NCBI GenBank assembly: GCA_030619765.1
Contig: JAUXAU010000009.1
Coordinates: forward strand, 1-56,434
Direction of reading: 5' to 3'
DNA from: Thermoplasmatota archaeon
Lineage (GTDB): Archaea > Thermoplasmatota > E2 > DHVEG-1
Length of the DNA stretch: 56,434 nucleotides
Positions 44,366 through 52,289 of this stretch are shown one piece after another; position 1 is the stretch's first letter, and every line of letters begins with the position of its first letter. The notes beneath the pieces are model-generated. The model was given only the letters and a program-made list of their open reading frames with translations, searched no databases and was not told the origin of the DNA. A program made the position numbers and the translations under genes.

Positions 44366-44558
44366 TTACACTAATTCAGTATGTTTTTCACAAGGAATTT
44401 TTCTATCCCATCTCCAAGAGCAAATTTATAGTATTTCATATGGAGTAAATGCTAATAAATGTTACTGTTTGAAGGTAAAAAAACTATAAATTTTCAGAGG
44501 AGCATTATTGCCCATTGAAATACCTAACTCATAGAAGATTTACACTTTTTTGGTAACA

Positions 44559-44566
44559 TATAAATA
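44559..44566 (+). promoter_or_regulatory. TATA box of the VPS62-like protein gene
   Basis: TATAAATA lies 41 bases before the ATG at 44600, which also has GAGGAG (44591-44596). The remainder of the interval from gyrB to here (44351-44558) shows no gene; it should contain the gyrB promoter. Confidence 0.5.
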
Positions 44567-44599
44567 ATATATTGAAGTTATCTTTTTCTAGAGGAGATT

Positions 44600-46360
44600 A
44601 TGAAATATAAAATTGTATTTATTATGGCAGTTTTTGTCAGTTCCCTATTATTTGGAAGTTTTGTCGAAAACGCCGAAGCAGCCGACGAGGATATCGCACA
44701 ACAATATTCCCCAATCTTTTATTTTGAAAAAGATGAGACATGTTCTCCTGTTGATGTATCGTATCATATTGAAAATTCGTATCTCTATGAAGTTGGTTCT
44801 GAAAAATATGAAACTTCGCCCACTGCTGAGAGCATTGCAACTAATACATCAGAGAACCATTATCTTGATAACCAGATAGGCTCAGTAAATGATGATAACA
44901 TTATCAATGATTATCAGAGTAAGATGAAGACTTTAGGCTATACGGTATATGCTCGTGTTATCCCAAACGGTGATACAACAATTATTCAATATTGGATGTT
45001 CTATGCTTTTAATAAAGGAACACAGAATCAACATGAAGGCGATTGGGAGATGGTTCAAATTCTCCTCTCTGGTGGAACACCAACTCATGTGATGTACAGT
45101 CAACACCATGGTGGGCAGAAAGCAACTTGGGATCAGGTAGAAAAGAATGGAAATCACATCAAAGTATACGTTTCACGTGGCAGTCATGCAAATTATCTCC
45201 GATCATATTCAGGAGTAGTGGGAGTTGCAAATGACATTGTCGGAGACAATGGGGGAGTAATTACTTCAACAAATTATAATCTTGTTATGCTGGAGAATCA
45301 ACCATGGCTTGATTTTGCAGGCCGATGGGGAGAGTATGGTACCACTGAAGAGAAGGCAGCAGAGGCATCACTTCTTGGACAGGCCGGTCCAAATGGACCA
45401 AAGTTTAGAGAAGACAAAACCATGTGGGATAATCCACTAGAATGGGGAAACAGCCTTATTCAAGCAGATAACAACCTATTTCTTTTAGAATTAATTCTTT
45501 ACAATTTTGTAACCATCTTTATCATATTGACCATTGTTTCTCTTATTATTCTTCTATTTCGCATTTATAGACGTCATAAAAAAACAGGTCTTGGTCCACG
45601 AATTATTTCAATGCTTTATATTGATGGTTTCAATGCAAAAAGCATTGGAAACATACTTTGTATTGTTGGTATAATCATTGCGATTTTTTCACTTATTAAT
45701 CCGTGGTATGAAATTTCTACCGACATTGAAATTAGTGGTTATGAAACTCACGGCATGGCAAATATGATGACCATAGATGGAATCAATGGAATTCAGATAC
45801 AAGTTCCAGGGTTAACTGGTCCCATACCTATGGGTTCAATAATGATCCCTTTTTCGTTGTTAATTGCCATAGGCCTAGTGTTCCTAATAATTGCCTCAAT
45901 CGGGATTGCACACAGTAAGAAATTAGGGCAAAAATATATGTTTCGTGGCGTCAAACTTCTAGCTCCTGTAGTTTTGATAGTTATCATCATCATGGCTTTG
46001 GGCGCGATTCCATTTGAATCTTTTGCAGATACTGGTGATGCTAGTGTAGATATTGGAGAGGTTATAGGTGCAATTTCTGGCTCGCCATCTGGAGGCCAAA
46101 AGACTGTTTCAATTCCCGATATCGAAGGTCAGATAGAGCTACAATGGGGCTTTGGATTAGGAGGAATATTGCTTCTTGTTTCCGGCATCATATTGATTAT
46201 ATCTGGTTTTTTGGAGATTATCGCTAACACATCCTTTTTTAAGAGTAAAATCATTGAGAAACCACGTAAAGAACTAAAGGACAAATCTGAGAAACCTGCT
46301 GAAAAACCAAAGTTAGAAGAGCTCGTAATCGAAGAGGACACCAAGGGGAAAGAAGAGTAA
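44600..46360 (+). CDS. VPS62-like exported domain plus multi-pass membrane domain
   Basis: The 586-residue protein has a signal peptide ending in NAEAADED. Residues ~30-260 match VPS62/DUF946-type proteins: QQYSPIFYFEKDE, an IIQYWMFYAFN segment, NQHEGDWEMVQILL, HVMYSQHHGGQKATWDQV and VYVSRGSHANYL. Membrane helices follow (about 295-320, 350-370, 405-430, 450-470 and 510-540), with a short extracellular loop between each pair, and then a Lys/Glu-rich cytoplasmic tail. In eukaryotes VPS62 has a role in vacuolar sorting, but in archaea no function is known. The two-part layout may be lineage-specific. Confidence 0.75.
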   Translation: MKYKIVFIMAVFVSSLLFGSFVENAEAADEDIAQQYSPIFYFEKDETCSPVDVSYHIENSYLYEVGSEKYETSPTAESIATNTSENHYLDNQIGSVNDDNIINDYQSKMKTLGYTVYARVIPNGDTTIIQYWMFYAFNKGTQNQHEGDWEMVQILLSGGTPTHVMYSQHHGGQKATWDQVEKNGNHIKVYVSRGSHANYLRSYSGVVGVANDIVGDNGGVITSTNYNLVMLENQPWLDFAGRWGEYGTTEEKAAEASLLGQAGPNGPKFREDKTMWDNPLEWGNSLIQADNNLFLLELILYNFVTIFIILTIVSLIILLFRIYRRHKKTGLGPRIISMLYIDGFNAKSIGNILCIVGIIIAIFSLINPWYEISTDIEISGYETHGMANMMTIDGINGIQIQVPGLTGPIPMGSIMIPFSLLIAIGLVFLIIASIGIAHSKKLGQKYMFRGVKLLAPVVLIVIIIMALGAIPFESFADTGDASVDIGEVIGAISGSPSGGQKTVSIPDIEGQIELQWGFGLGGILLLVSGIILIISGFLEIIANTSFFKSKIIEKPRKELKDKSEKPAEKPKLEELVIEEDTKGKEE

Positions 46361-46434
46361 ATATTGATTATTAACTTTAGTTCCATTCGTAAATACTAAA
46401 ACAGATTTCTGCATATAAAAAATGAGGAGTGTTT

Positions 46435-47664
46435 ATGATTATTAACGCTGATTTGCACATTCATTCTCGTTTTTCAGGTGGTACAAGTGACAAGATGAAT
46501 ATCGAATCACTCTCCTTGAAAGCTCCTCTCAAAGGAATACAGGTTTTGGCTACAGGGGATTGCTTGCATAGTGGTTGGATGCAAGAGATAAAACAGTGCA
46601 GTGTCGTTGATGAAGGGACCTTTGAGCTTAATGGAACACGTTTCGTACTCAGTACCGAAATAGAAGGTCTGCGCAGAGTTCATCATTTGGTGTATTTTCC
46701 TAGTTTTTCTGCCGCTGAGGATTTCAAAGAAAGAATTAAACCCAAGTCAAAAAATCTTGAAAGCGACGGTAGGCCAAATGTTGGCATGAGTGGGGAAGAG
46801 CTTGCAGAACTTGCAAGAGATGTTGATGCCCTGATTGGCCCTGCTCATGCGTTTACTCCATGGACTGCTATGTATGCATATTATGATTCTCTAAAGGAAT
46901 GCTATGGTGATCTTGCTGATTATGCATCATTTGTTGAGTTAGGGCTCAGTGCTGATTCTGATTTTGCAGATAAAATACAAGAGTTACACCGGCTAACATT
47001 TTTGACCAATTCAGATTGTCATAGTCCACATCCTGTGAGGCTTGCACGGGAATTTAATCGATTTGAAGTAAACGACGCTACGTTTGATGAAATCAAAAAA
47101 GCAATTCTTAGAACAGGAGAAAATAAACTTGTTTTAAATGTTGGTTTGCCCCCCCAGGAAGGCAAATACCATGAGTCAGCATGCAGCTCGTGTTATACCC
47201 ATTATACACTTGAAGAGGCACAGCGAAGACGATGGAAGTGCAGCTGTGGAAAACGAATAAAGAAAGGAGTAAAAGATAGAATCAATGAGAGAGCCAACTT
47301 TAAAGAAATACTACATCCTGATCACAGACCTCCATATGTTCATCTTATTCCTCTGGCTGAGATCATCACGAAAGCAGTTGGGCAACATAACCCGTTTACA
47401 CAAACAGTGACTAAGCGATGGAATGAACTAATATCTGTGTTTGGAAGTGAGATAAACGTGTTACTTGATGTAAATATTGAGGATATTGCAAGGGCTACTG
47501 CACCTGCTATTACTGAGGCGATACAAGCGTTTCGTGAAAACAAAGTCATCATTCAACCAGGGGGCGGGGGGCAATACGGGAGCATTGAACTTCCAGAAGA
47601 GGGGGAGGTAATTACCGTGTCTTTAGGTCCAGAAGACAGACAAACAAGCCTTTTGGACTATTAG
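46435..47664 (+). CDS. endoQ: Endonuclease Q (EndoQ; TIGR00375 family)
   Basis: The ~409-residue protein has an N-terminal PHP-type metal site (INADLHIHSRFSGGTSDK), ATGDCLHSGW, an IGPAHAFTPWT segment, LTNSDCHSPHPVRLAREFNRFEV and a Cys cluster (CSSCYTHYTLEEAQRRRWKCSCGKRIKKG) for zinc. EndoQ cuts 5' of deaminated bases and abasic sites and is found in Thermococcales and other archaea. The final QTSLLDY looks like a PCNA-interacting motif. GAGGAG lies 5 bases before the ATG at 46435. Confidence 0.88.
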   Translation: MIINADLHIHSRFSGGTSDKMNIESLSLKAPLKGIQVLATGDCLHSGWMQEIKQCSVVDEGTFELNGTRFVLSTEIEGLRRVHHLVYFPSFSAAEDFKERIKPKSKNLESDGRPNVGMSGEELAELARDVDALIGPAHAFTPWTAMYAYYDSLKECYGDLADYASFVELGLSADSDFADKIQELHRLTFLTNSDCHSPHPVRLAREFNRFEVNDATFDEIKKAILRTGENKLVLNVGLPPQEGKYHESACSSCYTHYTLEEAQRRRWKCSCGKRIKKGVKDRINERANFKEILHPDHRPPYVHLIPLAEIITKAVGQHNPFTQTVTKRWNELISVFGSEINVLLDVNIEDIARATAPAITEAIQAFRENKVIIQPGGGGQYGSIELPEEGEVITVSLGPEDRQTSLLDY

Positions 47665-47676
47665 AGGTGATGTTTT

Positions 47677-48123
47677 TTGGATTACGATATTGCAGAGCAG
47701 AAAATTAAAAAAATTATTTCGGAAAGCGATCCTCCTCACTTGTTACAGAACTGTCTAGAGTTTCTATATGAAAAATTTGCTCAATACAGCTGGGCCGGTA
47801 TTTATCTCGTAAAAGGGAATAATTTGGTTCTTGGTCCTTGGAAAGGTAAGCAAGCTACAGAACATACGAAAATACCTATAGGAAAAGGAGTTTGTGGAGC
47901 TGCTGCCAAAACTGGTAAAACTGAAATAGTTTCTGATGTTTCTACAGATGATCGATATCTTTCATGTTTTGCTTCAACACGATCTGAGATTGTTGTCCCA
48001 ATAAAGAAGAATGGAAAAATAATAGGGGAAATTGACATAGATTCTGATGTTACAGATGCGTTTGACACTCAGGACGCTGTTTTTTTAGAGAAAATTGCAA
48101 ATATACTTAGTAAGTATATCTAA
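47677..48123 (+). CDS. GAF-domain protein, free-methionine-R-sulfoxide reductase-like
   Basis: The 148-residue protein matches the fRMsr/GAF form: YSWAGIYLVKGNNLVLGPWKGKQATEHTKIPIGKGVCGAAAKTGK, YLSCFASTRSEIVVPIKKNGKIIGEIDIDS. Two of the three redox Cys positions of fRMsr are kept (in GVCG and YLSCF); the first position (IAC in bacterial YebR) is changed to Thr or Glu. It may be a reductase with altered resolving chemistry or a sensor. The TTG start at 47677 has GAGGTGA placed correctly upstream. Confidence 0.75.
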   Translation: MDYDIAEQKIKKIISESDPPHLLQNCLEFLYEKFAQYSWAGIYLVKGNNLVLGPWKGKQATEHTKIPIGKGVCGAAAKTGKTEIVSDVSTDDRYLSCFASTRSEIVVPIKKNGKIIGEIDIDSDVTDAFDTQDAVFLEKIANILSKYI

Positions 48124-48227
48124 TAGATGATGATTTTTCAGCACTCAAGATCTTCATCATAGCCTTATAGGCTCAGAAAAGGTTCGTTCATCACTGTATT
48201 GATAATCAATGTTTAGTGATTTAATGT

Positions 48228-49688
48228 TTATCCTTCGGCCGAGTTCTGTGAAGCCTGGAGTTTGTGAATGTAAATCTTTCCCCATGTAAATGATACTATA
48301 GATCCTGCAAGATTAGCAATTACAAGGGCCCACCATATTCCTATTATTCCTGCGTTAAAGTAATAAGTAGATATCAATGCAAGAACAATGGAAAGTACTA
48401 TGGTTCTTAGCAGTGTTGTAATGAGAGCATAGGTTCCTTTTCCTGTACCTTGAAACATTGCTGACGATGCAATACCAAAAGCAGCCCCCGGGTAAAACAA
48501 ACAGGTAATCTTTAAAAACATCTCAAGATCGCTTTGAATTCTAACAGCATCTGGAGAGGTTGTAAAAACTGCTGCTATTAAAGGTGCTAATACAAATATT
48601 ACTATACCTATAAAAATCTCGATGACAAAACCGAATTTTATGGCATACATATAAGTCGTGTTTAATTTTTCATATGAACGTGCCCCATAAGCCGCACCCG
48701 TTACAGATGTTACAGCAGTTGCTAAACCAAGAAGAGGCAGTATTGCAACCATTGCTACTCTCCAACCCGTATTATAAATCGCAACTCCATCTTCACCGCC
48801 GCCCGCAATATTGATTATGACAATGATAACAAGCATTGTGAATGACATAGATAACTGTTGAACTGATGCAGGCAGACCGACCCTAAAAATATCCTTTAAA
48901 ATATCTTTATTGAATTTGAAATCATGAAATTTGAATGACACATATGTGTTCTTTCTGAAGAACAACCAATATATCAGTATTATTGAAGTTATACCCATTG
49001 ATAGAACGGTAGCATAAGCAGCACCGGTAACACCAAGACCAAATTTGTAGATAAATATCGGATCTATTACTATATTCAAACCAGCGCCAAACATCATAGC
49101 ATACATAGCTCTTTTTGCATCTCCTTCCCCCCTTAGAATTGCATATGCAACATTAGTGAAAAATATTATAATACCGCCAGCAAAAATTACTCTGCCATAG
49201 GAGATCGCCATGTTTGCTGTTTGATCAGCGCCAATCGAAGGAAAGATTCTATCTGCAAAAATATAAAGCAGAATCGAAAATACTATTGCAATTAACAATG
49301 TAATAATAATCGAATGTATTGCAACATTGTCCGCGCCTTCTTTATCTTTGGCACCAATCCGTCTAGATATCGCAGATCCACCACCTATGCCAATACCAAT
49401 AGATATCGACATAATCATCATGAAAAAAGGTAGAACAAAACCAACTGCAGCGAGTGCACCAGTGCCAACATCAGGGACATCAACTGCAGAAAACCATTTT
49501 GCACCAAAACCAGAGACCCATAGAGCATCAGCAAGGTTGTATATGGTGTGTGCAGACATTGCTATTATCATCGGTATAGCAAGTTTGATGACAGCCTTCT
49601 TCGGTTCTCCAAGTAGTGTTTTAACACCTTGAGTTTGCGTATCGAGCTTTGATAATGGGCCAGTTTCAACTGAAGAGTTTCCTTTCAC
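48228..49688 (-). CDS. MATE-family multidrug/metabolite antiporter
   Basis: The 486-residue protein has about 12 membrane helices. Segments such as GEPKKAVIKLAIPMIIAMSAHTIYNLADALWVSGFG, ISIGIGIGGGSAISRRIGAKDKEGADNVA and RGEGDAKRAMYAMMFGAGLNIVIDPIFIY are typical of MATE (NorM/DinF-like) transporters. Cation-coupled export of organic compounds is the known role. The start is a GTG at 49688 without a Shine-Dalgarno sequence. Confidence 0.9.
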   Translation of the reverse strand: MKGNSSVETGPLSKLDTQTQGVKTLLGEPKKAVIKLAIPMIIAMSAHTIYNLADALWVSGFGAKWFSAVDVPDVGTGALAAVGFVLPFFMMIMSISIGIGIGGGSAISRRIGAKDKEGADNVAIHSIIITLLIAIVFSILLYIFADRIFPSIGADQTANMAISYGRVIFAGGIIIFFTNVAYAILRGEGDAKRAMYAMMFGAGLNIVIDPIFIYKFGLGVTGAAYATVLSMGITSIILIYWLFFRKNTYVSFKFHDFKFNKDILKDIFRVGLPASVQQLSMSFTMLVIIVIINIAGGGEDGVAIYNTGWRVAMVAILPLLGLATAVTSVTGAAYGARSYEKLNTTYMYAIKFGFVIEIFIGIVIFVLAPLIAAVFTTSPDAVRIQSDLEMFLKITCLFYPGAAFGIASSAMFQGTGKGTYALITTLLRTIVLSIVLALISTYYFNAGIIGIWWALVIANLAGSIVSFTWGKIYIHKLQASQNSAEG

Positions 49689-50004
49689 GAAAGGGGGGAA
49701 ATAGTGAGCTCTATTTCAATATTGTGATAACTATCAATTAAAATTCAAATAAAAGAAGAGGATTGAAAAATTTTTTTAACGCATAAAATAACCTATCCCT
49801 CTCGAGAGCACTAGACTTTTGTTGTTGATAAAAGTTTTGTACCAAAAATTATAAGGATTTTGGGATCTATATTTGTTGTGTGGTGAGGAGATATCATACA
49901 TACCTTTAGAGGAGGAACGAATTGAAGAGGATTTATGATGAGGCAATGGCTGATGATAAAAGTAGGCTTATAAGGTAAGAATTTATTTTGGAATTGAAAA
50001 AAGT
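49689..50004. other. Intergenic stretch with an 18-codon open frame
   Basis: This 316-base interval separates the divergent MATE and beta-helix lipoprotein genes. A TTG frame at 49922-49978 has a good Shine-Dalgarno sequence (AGAGGAGGAAC) and encodes 18 residues (MKRIYDEAMADDKSRLIR). It may be a leader peptide or the remnant of a gene. I see no other coding signal here. Confidence 0.4.
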
Positions 50005-50955
50005 ATGAAAGAAAGAATATTAACAGTGGGAATTACAGTTTTATTATTAATTGTAATGTTTAGTGGGTGTATTGAAGAGAAATCAAAGTTGATTTATGTA
50101 AATGATGATGGAGGGGCAGATTATACGCAGATACAGAAAGCTATTGATGATGCATCTGATGGAGATACAATCTTTGTACATAATGGAACATATTATGAAA
50201 CACTGATAATTAACAAATCAATAAATCTTATAGGTGCAAGCAAAGATAAAACAATTATTGATTTTCAAAATACCAATGAAATCAATCAAAATAATATCGT
50301 TTTTATTGAGGCAGATAACTGTACAATCAAAGAGTTAAAAATAATTGGTACTGGGACTACTAATTCAGATACAGTGGGAATTAATATAAACGCATCATAT
50401 AACACTATTTCAAATAATATCATCTTGAATAATTATAAAGGTGTCTATATCGGGGAGGATTCAAAAAATAACAATGTTTCTTTGAACACCGTTTCAAATA
50501 ATTTATATGGTGTTGCTACAAGTCACTCAGATAATAACTATATTTCAAAAAATAACATATCCCTATCCAGTTTTTACGGCATTTATTTATCTGTATCAGA
50601 CACCAATATCATTTTTGATAACACCGTTTCATATAGTGATTTTTATGGTATTCGAATAAAAAGTTCAGATAATAATAAGGTTTTTGATAACTTAGTAGTA
50701 ATGAACAAAGGCGGTATATATCTATGCTGCGGTTCTGGAAATAACATGATATATTATAATACACTTAAACAAAATAGTGAATGGAACGCCCGCGATGATG
50801 TCATTAATCAATGGGATAATGGTAGTTTTGGAAATTATTGGGATGATTACACAGGTGTAGATAATGATAGTGATGGAATAGGGGATAATCCATATAACAT
50901 ATCTGGTGGAAACAATCAGGACAGATATCCATTGATGAATCAATTCAATATCTAA
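50005..50955 (+). CDS. Beta-helix lipoprotein (NosD-like)
   Basis: The 316-residue protein has a lipobox (VMFSGC, Cys at about residue 22) and then IYVNDDGGADYTQIQKAIDDASDGDTIFVHNGTYYE, the standard opening of NosD/pectin-lyase-like right-handed beta-helices. Repeats of N-x-I-S-x-N and SSDNNKVFDN type follow, and it ends in a GNYWDDYTGVDNDSDGIGDNPYNI segment common to the family. It should sit on the outer face of the membrane, with sugar or metal-binding roles possible. Confidence 0.85.
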   Translation: MKERILTVGITVLLLIVMFSGCIEEKSKLIYVNDDGGADYTQIQKAIDDASDGDTIFVHNGTYYETLIINKSINLIGASKDKTIIDFQNTNEINQNNIVFIEADNCTIKELKIIGTGTTNSDTVGININASYNTISNNIILNNYKGVYIGEDSKNNNVSLNTVSNNLYGVATSHSDNNYISKNNISLSSFYGIYLSVSDTNIIFDNTVSYSDFYGIRIKSSDNNKVFDNLVVMNKGGIYLCCGSGNNMIYYNTLKQNSEWNARDDVINQWDNGSFGNYWDDYTGVDNDSDGIGDNPYNISGGNNQDRYPLMNQFNI

Positions 50956-51076
50956 TCTAAAAAATCCTCATTCTTTATATTTTTTTAAATACTTATCAAC
51001 AAAAATATTAGTTTTAATAATCACTAATTTACCATTTCCTCATGTTGTATCAACTTACTAAGCGAAAGGTAATTTT

Positions 51077-52003
51077 TTAGATATAGAATTGTGTATTATC
51101 CTCTTTTTTTATTATTCTCCTATTTTTTTTAAAACTATCAATAGCCATAAAAATATCACTTGTACGAACACGTTTAGGTTTTTTATTTTCAAATAATTCT
51201 TCCATTATTTTTGGTTGGATAGCAAATTGAATTGTAGCTTCAATATCCGCTCCCGTTAAACCTTCACTTTTCTCAGCAAGTGATCTATAGTTAATATTCT
51301 TAACCATTTTATTTCTACAATGAATTTTAAAAATATCTTCACGCGCTTTCTTATCGGGTGGCGGAATCTCGATTAATTTATCGAATCTACCAGGTCGTAA
51401 TAGAGCTGGATCAACATGTTTTAGTAAATTTGTTGTGCCCACTACCATCACTCCATCCGAAGGTTTAACTCCATCCATCCTTTGTAAAATAACACTTACT
51501 ATTCTTTGATACCACTCTCGAACATTGCTGCGATCTGGGCATATAGAATCAATTTCATCTAACAAAATGATACTTGGAGCGTTTGCTTCGGCAAGGGCAA
51601 ACAACATACCCGTCAATACTTCTTGTTCCCCAATCCATTTAGAGCTGATATCATCAACACTTACTAGAAACAATGTGGCATCAGCCTTATAGGCAAGTGC
51701 CTTGATGAGCAATGTTTTTCCGGTGCCCGGGGGACCATGTAAAATTATTCCTGTAGGTAATCTCATCCCATATTTTTTCAATATAGATGGATTCTTTAAA
51801 CCTTTAACAATGAACATTAATTCACGTTTTGCTTGTTCACAACCTCCAATATCATCAAAGTCTATCTTTGGGATATCCTTGACAAATGTATTTTTTATTC
51901 GCTCCCAGTTACCTGATCGACTATCGTCATGATATTTGTTTTCTTTTACAATTTCTGAAGGGTTTATGAGTATCCTTTTTTTCACAGAAGAGTTTTGTTT
52001 CAT
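51077..52003 (-). CDS. Stand-alone AAA ATPase (CDC48/PAN-like single domain)
   Basis: The 308-residue protein has one AAA domain: DFDDIGGCEQAKRELMFIVKG, Walker [15 protein letters not shown], Walker [16 protein letters not shown], sensor-1 [26 protein letters not shown] and a winged-lid SEGLTGADIEATIQFA. It lacks the N-domain of CDC48, the coiled coil of PAN and a second AAA ring. N- and C-terminal tails are basic. It may be a single-ring remodeler; the partner is unknown. It stands alone on the minus strand. Confidence 0.85.
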   Translation of the reverse strand: MKQNSSVKKRILINPSEIVKENKYHDDSRSGNWERIKNTFVKDIPKIDFDDIGGCEQAKRELMFIVKGLKNPSILKKYGMRLPTGIILHGPPGTGKTLLIKALAYKADATLFLVSVDDISSKWIGEQEVLTGMLFALAEANAPSIILLDEIDSICPDRSNVREWYQRIVSVILQRMDGVKPSDGVMVVGTTNLLKHVDPALLRPGRFDKLIEIPPPDKKAREDIFKIHCRNKMVKNINYRSLAEKSEGLTGADIEATIQFAIQPKIMEELFENKKPKRVRTSDIFMAIDSFKKNRRIIKKEDNTQFYI

Positions 52004-52289
52004 ATTTATTTACCCCCATAAACGCACCTTCGGTGCTAATAATCAAATTAGATCTATTATATAAAAATAACGGAAAGTTAGATAGAATATAGATAATAAT
52101 ACATTGATAGCGCGATTCAAAGAAGCATTCTATCATAAATTCTTCTCATATTCTCTTTTGAACGTACTTGTTGGCGTGGTGGGTATTCAGTAGTGTGGAA
52201 ATGAAATCAGTACAACGATATGTTTTGTGAAGGTTATCACCAATTATATTTTTAACAAAACATTTAAATTATCTGATAACATTTGATGT

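Noticed and set aside
51927-52136. 69-residue minus-strand frame overlapping the start of the AAA ATPase gene
   Set aside because: Overlaps an established start and has no recognisable features.
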